Below the pieces are notes generated by a model. It saw nothing but the letters and a program-made list of their open reading frames with translations. It was not told where the DNA came from and searched no databases. A program made the translations under genes and the position numbers. From contig NZ_FNAI01000025.1 of the NCBI RefSeq assembly GCF_900101875.1, positions 1-41,242 on the forward strand: a stretch of 41,242 nt of DNA, read 5' to 3'. Position 1 is the stretch's first letter. Every line of letters starts with the position of its first letter. Positions 23,441 to 30,303 of this stretch are shown here, one piece after another. The DNA is from Mucilaginibacter pineti. GTDB lineage: Bacteria; Bacteroidota; Bacteroidia; Sphingobacteriales; Sphingobacteriaceae.

Positions 23441-24280
23441 TCATTTTACCATTTTGCGGAAAGCACTTGGGGTCATACCTCTCCGCTTTTTGAAAAAGAA
23501 AGCGAAGTGCGTGTTATTGACGAAGCGCAGTTCATAAATGATCTCTTTAATACTTAGAGCGGTAGTTCCCAGCAAGGCTTCGGCCTCCGAAAGCAAACGG
23601 TCATAGATCAGATCCTGTACGATTTTACCCGTTAACTTCATCGTTAATTCGTTGAGCTTGCGGTCTACGATACCCAATTTCCGGGCGTAAAAGGCCGTAT
23701 GCCGCTCAACGATAAAATTGGCTTCGATCAAATTCTTTAATTGCCTGATCTGTTCCACTTGTGCCGGATGTATGGCCAAAGTCTGGATCGGAATACTGAG
23801 CTGATTCGCGTGATAAAGCAGGATCGCCAAATAGTTGGCAATCACCGGGTCGAGTGGGTGGGTACGTGCCAATTGTTCCAATAAGGGCACTATTCTTTCA
23901 AAGATCAGGGTTGTTGCCGCATCCATGGCCACATCAGGCGTCCGGCTTAAAATATCAAATAAACCGTGCTGATCCTGGGCAGGGTACTGCTGAATAAATG
24001 TTCTGAATAGCGGTGGTAAGAATAAGATCATCCAGCCATCTTCGGGCTGCTCAATGACCCGATGGACCTGTTCCTCGCGGACAAATACTAAACAACCCGG
24101 TTCCAAGTTCACCGTTTTGAAATTAACCTGGTGAACGCCCGTGCCTTTGGTTACCCAAAGCAGCATTAAAAAATTATGGCGGTGTGGCTGGAAAGAGGAA
24201 GAATCATAAAAATCACTGATCCGGATAACCTGGATAGGTACATCCACTAACATTTTCTGAAAAGGCAGGCGACGTTTCAA
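23441..24280 (-). CDS. AraC-family transcriptional regulator
   Basis: 279 aa. An N-terminal cupin-like sensor region (SFQPHRHNFLMLLWVTKG, VNLEPGCLVFVREEQVHRV) is followed by a C-terminal AraC HTH domain. The latter has HTAFYARKLGIVDRKLNELT, then LSIKEIIYELRFVNNTHFAF and FFKKRRGMTPSAFRKMVK. It lies 117 nt upstream of the oxoamine synthase operon in the same direction and may control it. A hairpin terminator (24345-24378) separates it from the genes to the right. The inducer is unknown. Confidence 0.85.
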   Translation of the reverse strand: MKRRLPFQKMLVDVPIQVIRISDFYDSSSFQPHRHNFLMLLWVTKGTGVHQVNFKTVNLEPGCLVFVREEQVHRVIEQPEDGWMILFLPPLFRTFIQQYPAQDQHGLFDILSRTPDVAMDAATTLIFERIVPLLEQLARTHPLDPVIANYLAILLYHANQLSIPIQTLAIHPAQVEQIRQLKNLIEANFIVERHTAFYARKLGIVDRKLNELTMKLTGKIVQDLIYDRLLSEAEALLGTTALSIKEIIYELRFVNNTHFAFFFKKRRGMTPSAFRKMVK

Positions 24281-24344
24281 ATCGATAGATTTTATTTGAA
24301 TAATCGCAGTACCAGCCGATCATTATCAAGATGTAAAAACTAAT

Positions 24345-24378
24345 AAAGATGCCTGCCGCTCCATCAACAGGCATCTTT
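24345..24378. terminator. Hairpin terminator upstream of the AraC gene
   Basis: AAAGATGCCTG (24345-24355) pairs perfectly with CAGGCATCTTT (24368-24378) around a 12-nt loop. It is flanked by A- and T-rich sequence on both sides and so could end transcription leftward from the DsbD-domain and microprotein genes. The stem core GATGCCTG is also close to the stem of the terminator after lanB. Confidence 0.6.
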
Positions 24379-24453
24379 GAATTTATTAACTTAACTATTT
24401 AACTCTCTCTCATATTAACTAAATGAAGAAATGGGTAAGAACGGGGAGTGTTT

Positions 24454-24579
24454 TTAAAAGAACCCATCAAGTTCGTCACGACCATTGATGCGGTTCCAGA
24501 TCATTTTTATAATTACATAGAGCAAAACGATAATCAGCAGGGCCAAACCAGCGAATATGCAGTCATCTGTAATATCCAT
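24454..24579 (-). CDS. 41-aa single-span membrane microprotein
   Basis: The ORF encodes MDITDDCIFAGLALLIIVL followed by LYVIIKMIWNRINGRD and an acidic end ELDGFF. One membrane helix (about residues 8-26) with a basic C-terminal flank predicts N-out/C-in topology. It lies between the DsbD-domain gene (84 nt upstream) and a terminator, in the same direction. No family recognised; the translation could be fortuitous. Confidence 0.42.
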   Translation of the reverse strand: MDITDDCIFAGLALLIIVLLYVIIKMIWNRINGRDELDGFF

Positions 24580-24662
24580 TGGTTAAAAAAGGGTTCGGCT
24601 TGCTTCATACTTTACTGATTTATGCCCTGCATCATTTATTTGTCCCGGTGATATATCGCTAA

Positions 24663-25124
24663 CTATTTGACTGGGATACTGAAATCCACATCTTCGGGCG
24701 GCAGACATTTTTGATCGTTGCACACCATAAATTCCAGTTGCCCTTTCACTTCAGTCTGTGCATGTTTCAGCTTTATCTTTTGCTGAAAGACTACCGAATG
24801 CTCGAAGTAATGCACGTTCATCGCGAAGCTCGGCTCGTACTTGGTAACCGGTGCCGGTTCTGAAACCTTACCCAGTAAGGCATAGCCTGTCAGCGGCTTA
24901 AAAGTGAACGAGGTCTTTACCGGCCCACCGTCTTTCTGCCTGGTGGAATAGATATGCCAGCCATCTTCGATCTCCGCTTTCAGGAAAACTACGGCTTCAC
25001 CATTATTGCCTTTTTTCGCGGCATAGCTCCATTTGATCGGGTGCAGTACCTGAGCGGTTAATTTCGAGCTGCCAATGAGCAATAAGGCCAACACTGTATT
25101 TTTGAATAAATCTCTTTTTTTCAT
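24663..25124 (-). CDS. Secreted lone DsbD N-terminal (DsbD-alpha-like) domain protein
   Basis: 153 aa from MKKRDLFKNT with a signal peptide (VLALLLIGSSKLTAQ). The rest matches the immunoglobulin-like N-terminal domain of DsbD: WHIYSTRQKDGGPVKTSFTF and ending MVCNDQKCLPPEDVDFSIPV, where C135 and C140 take the place of the redox cysteine pair. The membrane and thioredoxin domains of full DsbD are absent, so it would need a partner. In-frame starts upstream at 25181 and 25163 fall inside a promoter-like motif and are less likely. That motif recurs before fecR. It faces away from lanB, sharing the intergenic region with it. Confidence 0.8.
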   Translation of the reverse strand: MKKRDLFKNTVLALLLIGSSKLTAQVLHPIKWSYAAKKGNNGEAVVFLKAEIEDGWHIYSTRQKDGGPVKTSFTFKPLTGYALLGKVSEPAPVTKYEPSFAMNVHYFEHSVVFQQKIKLKHAQTEVKGQLEFMVCNDQKCLPPEDVDFSIPVK

Positions 25125-25161
25125 GGATGTCATTAATGCCTGATTCGCATTATTTAACCCC

Positions 25162-25209
25162 ATAGTCAGAAAAAAAAGCAAGCACCCTTAGTCCGTTTTG
25201 AAATAAAAT
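25162..25209 (-). promoter_or_regulatory. Composite promoter-like motif, copy 1 (before the DsbD-domain gene)
   Basis: Plus-strand blocks ATAGTCAGAAAAAA at 25162, CACCCTTAGTC at 25183-25193 and AAATAAAAT at 25201-25209 recur at 36478, 36499 and 36517 with identical spacing (21 and 18 nt between block starts). Both copies point leftward. The other copy lies between the ECF sigma gene and fecR, suggesting recognition by the same factor, perhaps that sigma. Confidence 0.6.
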
Positions 25210-25251
25210 TCAATAAAAAAAGTGTTCAAAAATTATCTATAGCGAACCCTT

Positions 25252-25289
25252 GTTTTCATCTACCGAATCGTTCGTTTCATATCGAAAAC
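25252..25289 (+). promoter_or_regulatory. LytTR-type direct-repeat site upstream of lanB
   Basis: TTTTCAT (25253-25259) and GTTTCAT (25274-25280) are direct repeats 21 bp apart, the spacing on which LytTR regulators bind. The surrounding 38 bp match the region before the precursor gene (29081-29118) at 28 positions, including TCATCTACC and AATC. A TATAAAAT stretch follows, overlapping the first possible lanB ATG. Confidence 0.65.
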
Positions 25290-25343
25290 TATAAAATGCG
25301 GCTGCCGATAATTAAATTGGAAATTAAAAAGACCCGTACTGCT

Positions 25344-28169
25344 ATGAAACTCAATATCCATCCACAGGTACTTTACCGCATTCCCCGGTTTCCATTAAAT
25401 GCCACACTTGCAGATTCCTGGGAAGAACTGAAAGCAGCTATCGCCTTGTCGTCGCCGGAATTTTACGGGCTGATCAAGGATACCGCAAAGGACGACTTAG
25501 ATCGCTTGCCGCCTGCCACCCTGTTTTCGATCTGGAAATACTTTAACCGGGCGAAGTACCGGCCGACGCCATTCGCGAGTTTTGCAGGGGTGGGCCTGTG
25601 CGAGGTCAAACCCGGTAATCAACCCTCCAACCTTCTCATTTCGGATGAACAAATCCTGCATACCTACGTAGATTGGCCGCATAAAGAAGACGTAAAGATC
25701 AGCGCCGCTATCATTGCCGAACAAAACTTAAAGCTGTTCGCCAACAGCAGCTATTATGTCATCAAGGATGTCATCCGTTATATCAGCTTTATTGACGGCC
25801 AGTTCCAGCTTTCCGAAATTGGTTATTATGAAACCGTGATCGCGATTCTTCAAACCTGCGCCCAGCCGGTCAGCTTTACCCAGCTTATTCAATCGCTTAA
25901 CGAAAAAGGTCATCCTTTAGATGACCCTATCGAGTTTTTAGACCAGCTCATCGAACTGCAATTGCTCATCACCGAACTGCACCCCAATATTATCGGGCAA
26001 GATTATTTCCAGCGGATCAAGCACCCCGTTGCACGGTACAACGATGCCTGTATTTTAGCCGAACGCAAATTAGTATCCGGCGCACTCAACGAAAACCTGT
26101 TTAAAGACCTGCAAAAACTCATCCCTATTTTGCAGCAATTAATTCCCGTACCTGAAAATATTTCCCTGCAACAATTTGCTAGTAAATTCAGCCAGCGATT
26201 TGGCACCGAAGAAATCCCGCTTTTACAAGCCCTTGACCCCGAAACCGGAATAGGCTATGATGACTTGGCCCAGGCCGGCGAAGGTGAAGAACTGGTCACC
26301 AAGTTCGCAGGCAAGCGGGCCAAAGCCAACAAAAGCAAAAACGAGCGATCTTATGATCAATTAAAAAAAGCGCTTTTAGCACAAGTTACCCAGCAAATAC
26401 CCGGAACTATTCCCATTCTCCGACTGGAACAAATTCAGCAGGAAACCCCTGAAATAACTGAAGCATTACCCTTACCTAATACTTTTAGCCTGCTATGCTC
26501 TATTGTCGACGACCTAATCTGTATCGATTCCATTGGCAATGTTACCGCTAACAGTATGCTTGGCCGTTTCACTCACACGGGTGCCGCCGTTACTCAAACA
26601 TGCAGAAACTTGGCCGAACTGGAACAGGCAGCAAATCCTGATGTCTTGTTTTTTGATATCGCTTATATCGCGGAAAAGAAAATCGATAATGTCAGTCGGC
26701 GAAATAAAATCTACCCGCTGCAATTGAGTATATTGAATTATGATACTTCGGCCACGCCGCTAACGTTAGATGATCTTACCATTTCCGTACTGGGGAGCAA
26801 TTTATATCTCTGGTCAAAACAATATAATAAACGTTTGATACCGCGCTTGAGCAGTGCCTATAATCATACTCGTTCCGACCTGGCTCTGTTTCGCTTGCTT
26901 TGCGATCTACAAAGCCAAGGTGTACAAGCTGGCTTAACGGCGGCCGGTTTGCAGAACCTTTTACCAGACGGCGCATATTATCCGAGGATGCAGTATCGTA
27001 ACCTTATCCTGGCACCGGCTAAATGGAAGGTAAACGCTAAAGACATAGGTACAAACACAATTGGAGCCTATTTACAACAAATTGGTGCTTCACGTTATTT
27101 CAAAGCTGGATTGGCAGATCAGACGTTATGCTTTGATCTTAGATCTGAAGCTGATATGTATGCCTTTAGTCAATACCTCAAAAAGCATAAAAACATTTAT
27201 ATCGAAGAAGCATTCATTCCTGAAAACAGCCTTATTCGCGACGCTAAAGACCAGCCTTACTATGCCCAACTCTTAATGAGCCTGACCCATAGTGAAGCCA
27301 TCTATAAAAGTGGCTCGCATCCGCTACCAGAATCGCCTGATCCAAAAGTGCAACAGATCACCCCTCCTGGCCAAGACTGGCTTTACTGGGAAATCTATTG
27401 CCATCCCCAACGTTCCGATGAACTATTGGCCAATCAGATCAGTCAGTTCCTGCAACAATACCGAAATCATATCCATAAGTGGTTCTTTATCCGCTACAGC
27501 GAAAACGGTGAACATATCCGCTTCCGGGTTCAAATGAAGCATATTAAAGACGGTTATTACTTGATTAGCGCATTAACTGGTTTATTGCAAGATGATATTC
27601 AGTCGGGCACCATCTCCGAGCTCCTGCTTAAAACCTATAAACGGGAAACCGAGCGTTATGGCTGGGCGACCATGACCGAGATAGAAAACCATTTTAACAC
27701 TGACAGCGCCTATATCCTTAGCCTCATTACTAACCAGCTATCCCCCAATGGTAAATACGCTTTAGTCATCAATCTGGCTTTAGCCGTAAAAGAGGCCGAG
27801 CTTTTTGACGAAAAAGAATTTCTTTACATCGTCAACAAATTTTCCAACTCTTTTAATGCCGAGCATCATATCGAAACAAGCGACTTTAAAGAATTGAATA
27901 ATGCTTATAAACAATACAAAGTACATAGCCCTGTGGAACTTACATCGGAACAGCATCACCATTACCAAACCTTTAAAAAATCCTTTATTTATAATCTGGG
28001 GCAAATCAAAACCATTAAAAGACGATCGTTATTCGGCAGCCTGATTCACATGCACGTTAACCGCTTATTCAGCAGTAACCAGCGCGTTCATGAAATGATG
28101 ATCTATTACTTCCTGCTCAAAGAACTACACCGGGCCAAAGCAACGGCAACGGCAGTGGTTATGGAGTAA
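25344..28169 (+). CDS. Class I lanthipeptide dehydratase LanB (full length)
   Basis: 941 aa from MKLNIHPQVLYRIPRFPLNA. LanB enzymes use glutamyl-tRNA to dehydrate Ser/Thr of a precursor peptide. The N-terminal glutamylation domain has the hallmark KYRPTPFASFAGVG (about residues 71-84). The C-terminal elimination (SpaB_C-like) domain contains DWLYWEIYCHPQRSDELL, then HIHKWFFIRYSENGEHIRFR and an ending RRSLFGSLIHMHVNRLF. I chose the second in-frame ATG. The first, at 25296, lies 7 nt after the LytTR-type element in a TATAAAATG context that looks like promoter, and the chosen start matches the spacing of the precursor gene to its own site. A perfect hairpin terminator follows. No cyclase gene accompanies it. 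Confidence 0.88.
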   Translation: MKLNIHPQVLYRIPRFPLNATLADSWEELKAAIALSSPEFYGLIKDTAKDDLDRLPPATLFSIWKYFNRAKYRPTPFASFAGVGLCEVKPGNQPSNLLISDEQILHTYVDWPHKEDVKISAAIIAEQNLKLFANSSYYVIKDVIRYISFIDGQFQLSEIGYYETVIAILQTCAQPVSFTQLIQSLNEKGHPLDDPIEFLDQLIELQLLITELHPNIIGQDYFQRIKHPVARYNDACILAERKLVSGALNENLFKDLQKLIPILQQLIPVPENISLQQFASKFSQRFGTEEIPLLQALDPETGIGYDDLAQAGEGEELVTKFAGKRAKANKSKNERSYDQLKKALLAQVTQQIPGTIPILRLEQIQQETPEITEALPLPNTFSLLCSIVDDLICIDSIGNVTANSMLGRFTHTGAAVTQTCRNLAELEQAANPDVLFFDIAYIAEKKIDNVSRRNKIYPLQLSILNYDTSATPLTLDDLTISVLGSNLYLWSKQYNKRLIPRLSSAYNHTRSDLALFRLLCDLQSQGVQAGLTAAGLQNLLPDGAYYPRMQYRNLILAPAKWKVNAKDIGTNTIGAYLQQIGASRYFKAGLADQTLCFDLRSEADMYAFSQYLKKHKNIYIEEAFIPENSLIRDAKDQPYYAQLLMSLTHSEAIYKSGSHPLPESPDPKVQQITPPGQDWLYWEIYCHPQRSDELLANQISQFLQQYRNHIHKWFFIRYSENGEHIRFRVQMKHIKDGYYLISALTGLLQDDIQSGTISELLLKTYKRETERYGWATMTEIENHFNTDSAYILSLITNQLSPNGKYALVINLALAVKEAELFDEKEFLYIVNKFSNSFNAEHHIETSDFKELNNAYKQYKVHSPVELTSEQHHHYQTFKKSFIYNLGQIKTIKRRSLFGSLIHMHVNRLFSSNQRVHEMMIYYFLLKELHRAKATATAVVME

Positions 28170-28191
28170 TTGCCTAACTCAACATATCAAA

Positions 28192-28222
28192 AATGCCTGC
28201 CGGTCATTTACCGGCAGGCATT
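28192..28222 (+). terminator. Hairpin terminator after lanB
   Basis: AATGCCTGCCGGT (28192-28204) pairs perfectly with ACCGGCAGGCATT (28210-28222) over a 5-nt loop. ACTATTTTT follows, 23 nt after the lanB stop. It probably ends the lanB transcript and separates it from the convergent LytTR gene. Confidence 0.8.
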
Positions 28223-28279
28223 ACTATTTTTACACCAGCTTTATCAATCGAATTAAAGCACCAGGTCAGGCTGCCGGAA

Positions 28280-29017
28280 TCACTTCTTACTTTTCATCAC
28301 CAGTGAGCCGATGCGCTCAAAGAAATCTTTCCGGTAATTTGGACCCAACACAATCGTTTTGCCATTATTTAAATGGATCATATTACCTTCCACCACATTG
28401 ATCTTGTCCAGGTTAATGATAAAAGACTTATGCACTCTTATAAAAGGCCCGCCCGATAAATTTTCTTCCATCTCTTTGATGGGGAGATAGGTCGCATGTG
28501 AACTGGTATCCAAATGGATATGCAGGTAATTCAGCGCACTTTCCACATACACGATCCTTTCCTTAGCGACCCTGATCAGCTTACCCTTACCATCGCTTTG
28601 TATAAAAAAGCAAGAGGCATTCGCACGTTCTATCACTTGGTTGATCAGCCCAAACCTCTCTTTCACTTTATTAATACACCTTAAAAAACGCTCATAAGAT
28701 ACGGGCTGCTGTAAATAATCTACGGCATCCCAGTCAAAAGCAGCAGCCGCCAGATCATTATCCAGTGAAGAAAACACTACTTGGGTATCCCTGTCCAGCA
28801 AGGCCGAGCGCACTTTCAACATGTTCGATCCCCGCAACACCTCGCTATCCAAAAACACCATATCAGGTATCACTTCCGAACGGCCGATCTTCGCCACTGC
28901 ATCCAGCGGATCACTATTACAACCGATCAATTTCAGTCCTGAGGTTTTCCCCACATGCTGGCTTAATAAGCCCAGTGCAGCCGGTTCTCTATTCACAATA
29001 TAACAGTTGATCATCAT
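28280..29017 (-). CDS. LytTR-family response regulator, atypical receiver
   Basis: 245 aa from MMINCYIVNR (29014 is an equal alternative); longer starts add a non-homologous head. The receiver domain keeps the phosphorylatable aspartate D57 (DMVFLDSEV), but the usual acidic pair is NRE (VNREPAA) and the conserved lysine before proline is Q104 (DYLQQP). The C-terminal LytTR DNA-binding domain reads RIVYVESALNYLHIHL, then LPIKEMEENLSGGPFIRVHK and SFIINLDKINVVEG. No histidine kinase is nearby. It lies between lanB and the precursor gene, and paired direct repeats of LytTR geometry stand before both, so it is probably their regulator. The second site, 65 nt from its own start, may also serve autoregulation. 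Confidence 0.85.
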   Translation of the reverse strand: MMINCYIVNREPAALGLLSQHVGKTSGLKLIGCNSDPLDAVAKIGRSEVIPDMVFLDSEVLRGSNMLKVRSALLDRDTQVVFSSLDNDLAAAAFDWDAVDYLQQPVSYERFLRCINKVKERFGLINQVIERANASCFFIQSDGKGKLIRVAKERIVYVESALNYLHIHLDTSSHATYLPIKEMEENLSGGPFIRVHKSFIINLDKINVVEGNMIHLNNGKTIVLGPNYRKDFFERIGSLVMKSKK

Positions 29018-29080
29018 TGTTTTAATCGTATAAAACTTAATAAAAAACAGCCTTAAAACCACTTCATATACTCAATCACG

Positions 29081-29118
29081 GTTTACATCTACCCAATCCA
29101 CCTTTACATATAAAAACC
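29081..29118. promoter_or_regulatory. LytTR-type direct-repeat site upstream of the precursor gene
   Basis: Two identical TTTACAT repeats (29082-29088 and 29103-29109) stand 21 bp apart in a 38-bp stretch matching 25252-25289 at 28 positions. It lies in the divergent region between the LytTR gene and the precursor gene, 78 nt before the precursor ATG. Confidence 0.68.
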
Positions 29119-29187
29119 TCGCTACAACACCCTTAAACTCTTAATTTTAATACAATAAATACTTTAAACCCGTTAATTCATTACATC

Positions 29188-29340
29188 ATGAAAATTCAAA
29201 ATCAAAACGTGAAACTGAACCGCAAAACAGCGTTCACTTTCAAAAAAAATGTAGTAGCACATTCAGCATCAGTATGCCCTGATCCACCTAACTCAAGCGC
29301 ATTGACACCAACTACAGGTACCTTAAACTGCACAGTTTAA
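29188..29340 (+). CDS. Candidate class I lanthipeptide precursor (50 aa)
   Basis: The product reads MKIQNQNVKLNRKTAFTFKK, then NVVAHSASVCPDPP and a tail NSSALTPTTGTLNCTV. The first half is a basic leader resembling Bacteroidetes class I lanthipeptide leaders with a KLN(R/K)KT motif (residues 9-14). The second half is rich in Ser/Thr (nine from residue 26 on) with two cysteines, C30 and C48, enough for up to two lanthionine rings. It lies about 1 kb beyond lanB in the same direction, has a LytTR-type site upstream, and is followed after 12 nt by a perfect hairpin. The leader/core cleavage site is not clear. That it is LanB's substrate is inferred from composition, proximity and shared regulation. 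Confidence 0.75.
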   Translation: MKIQNQNVKLNRKTAFTFKKNVVAHSASVCPDPPNSSALTPTTGTLNCTV

Positions 29341-29352
29341 TTAAAACTCCAA

Positions 29353-29383
29353 ATAAGTATGCCGGGCATTCCGGCATACTTAT
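29353..29383 (+). terminator. Perfect hairpin after the precursor gene
   Basis: ATAAGTATGCCGG (29353-29365) pairs with CCGGCATACTTAT (29371-29383) around GCATT, starting 12 nt after the precursor stop. The downstream bases are CTGAAAAAAC, without a U-tract, so it may stabilise the short mRNA rather than be a classical terminator. Confidence 0.6.
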
Positions 29384-29464
29384 CTGAAAAAACTACTGCC
29401 TTAACCAACGCCCATCCCGCCTAAACCTTTTCCTCTTTCCCGGCCTTCACCCAACTACCCGATC

Positions 29465-29581
29465 TCATTCCCGCAGCCCGAAATTTGCACCTGATCCGCG
29501 ACGGAGCAATAATTTAGCGCTATCTTTAAGCGCCCACAATAAGGTAAACAACCCTATATAAAGCAAAGGCCCAACAAGCAT
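29465..29581 (-). CDS. 38-aa membrane microprotein candidate
   Basis: The ORF encodes MLVGPLLYIGLFTLLWALK followed by DSAKLLLRRGSGANFGLRE, one hydrophobic helix (residues 2-18) with a basic, amphipathic tail. It lies between the precursor gene (opposite strand) and the TlpA gene, downstream of the latter. No RBS is obvious, as usual in Bacteroidota. I do not recognise it. A role in immunity or a chance ORF are both possible. Nothing else is visible between 29384 and 29600. Confidence 0.38.
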   Translation of the reverse strand: MLVGPLLYIGLFTLLWALKDSAKLLLRRGSGANFGLRE

Positions 29582-29607
29582 TTTATTAAAAACACTTATT
29601 CATGTTG

Positions 29608-29644
29608 ATAAAGGACTACCTCACAAATATGAGGCAGCCTTTAT
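29608..29644 (-). terminator. Hairpin downstream of the TlpA-like gene
   Basis: ATAAAGG (29608-29614) pairs with CCTTTAT (29638-29644), and CCTCA (29619-29623) with TGAGG (29630-29634) inside it. It lies 58 nt beyond the stop of the leftward operon and is the probable end of the sigma/SusCD transcript, although the minus-strand T-run comes some 12 nt later. Confidence 0.5.
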
Positions 29645-29702
29645 GTTTTAAATGTTTAGATCGAGGAGTAATAACATTGTCTTTGTTGATTTATATCGTT
29701 GG

Positions 29703-30296
29703 TTATTTCTTGCCATATTTTGCTTTTATCATTTTCCTTCTCTCGGTATTACGGTATGCAATGGGCATGGAAACATCTTTATCAGCAAGAAGATCGTTTA
29801 AGTTTTGCTCGGTAACTTTATAAGTTATCCCTTTTACTATTCCATTTGGATTAATTACAATGATATAGGGCACAGTCCAAATGTCGAATCTGTGAAACAA
29901 CAACGAATCGTAGGCAATGGAAAGATTCAAATGTTCTTGCTTCCTGTTGCGTTCATAGGTTTTCCTAATTAAAATATCGTCCGATTTTTTTACATATTGG
30001 GAACCTGTATATCCGACTAAAAGAAATTTTATGTCTTTTTTAAATTTCTTTTGCAAACTATCAGTTCTTGGTAGTGACTCTATGCATGTACCGCAATGAG
30101 CACCAAAGAAGTCAAGAACTAACCACTGGCCTTTAAAATCATCTAAAGTCACTTTGTTCTTATTATAATACTTAACATGCGCTAAATTAATGGCTGGCAT
30201 TTGCTTACCCACTTCTGGATAGACAATGTCAGATTGTTGCGCCCACGCTACTTTAGTCATATATACCAGCCAAATACCGATAAATAATCTTTTCAT
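29703..30296 (-). CDS. TlpA-like thioredoxin-fold protein
   Basis: 197 aa from MKRLFIGIWL with a signal peptide ending near AWAQQ. The thioredoxin fold carries the active-site motif CGTC (C68, C71) in FFGAHCGTCIESLP and the cis-proline segment WTVPYIIVINPNG. TlpA/ResA-like proteins reduce or exchange disulfides outside the cytoplasm. It follows susD with 7 nt between, a frequent arrangement in Sphingobacteriaceae SusCD operons. The target is unknown; oxidised peptides taken up by the SusCD pair are one possibility. Confidence 0.83.
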   Translation of the reverse strand: MKRLFIGIWLVYMTKVAWAQQSDIVYPEVGKQMPAINLAHVKYYNKNKVTLDDFKGQWLVLDFFGAHCGTCIESLPRTDSLQKKFKKDIKFLLVGYTGSQYVKKSDDILIRKTYERNRKQEHLNLSIAYDSLLFHRFDIWTVPYIIVINPNGIVKGITYKVTEQNLNDLLADKDVSMPIAYRNTERRKMIKAKYGKK

Positions 30297-30303
30297 TTTT
30301 ATG

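Noticed and set aside
24663..25181. LanC cyclase or lanthipeptide immunity protein beside lanB
   Set aside because: The sequence is a DsbD N-terminal domain with a CNDQKC pair and has none of the zinc-ligand motifs of LanC.
29128..29160. Third copy of the fecR-type composite motif (CACCCTTA at 29128)
   Set aside because: The block is incomplete and the other two blocks are missing at the required spacing.
29602..29823. 73-aa plus-strand ORF with hydrophobic stretch at the end of the TlpA gene
   Set aside because: It overlaps the TlpA coding region antisense and starts inside a hairpin terminator; treated as a shadow.
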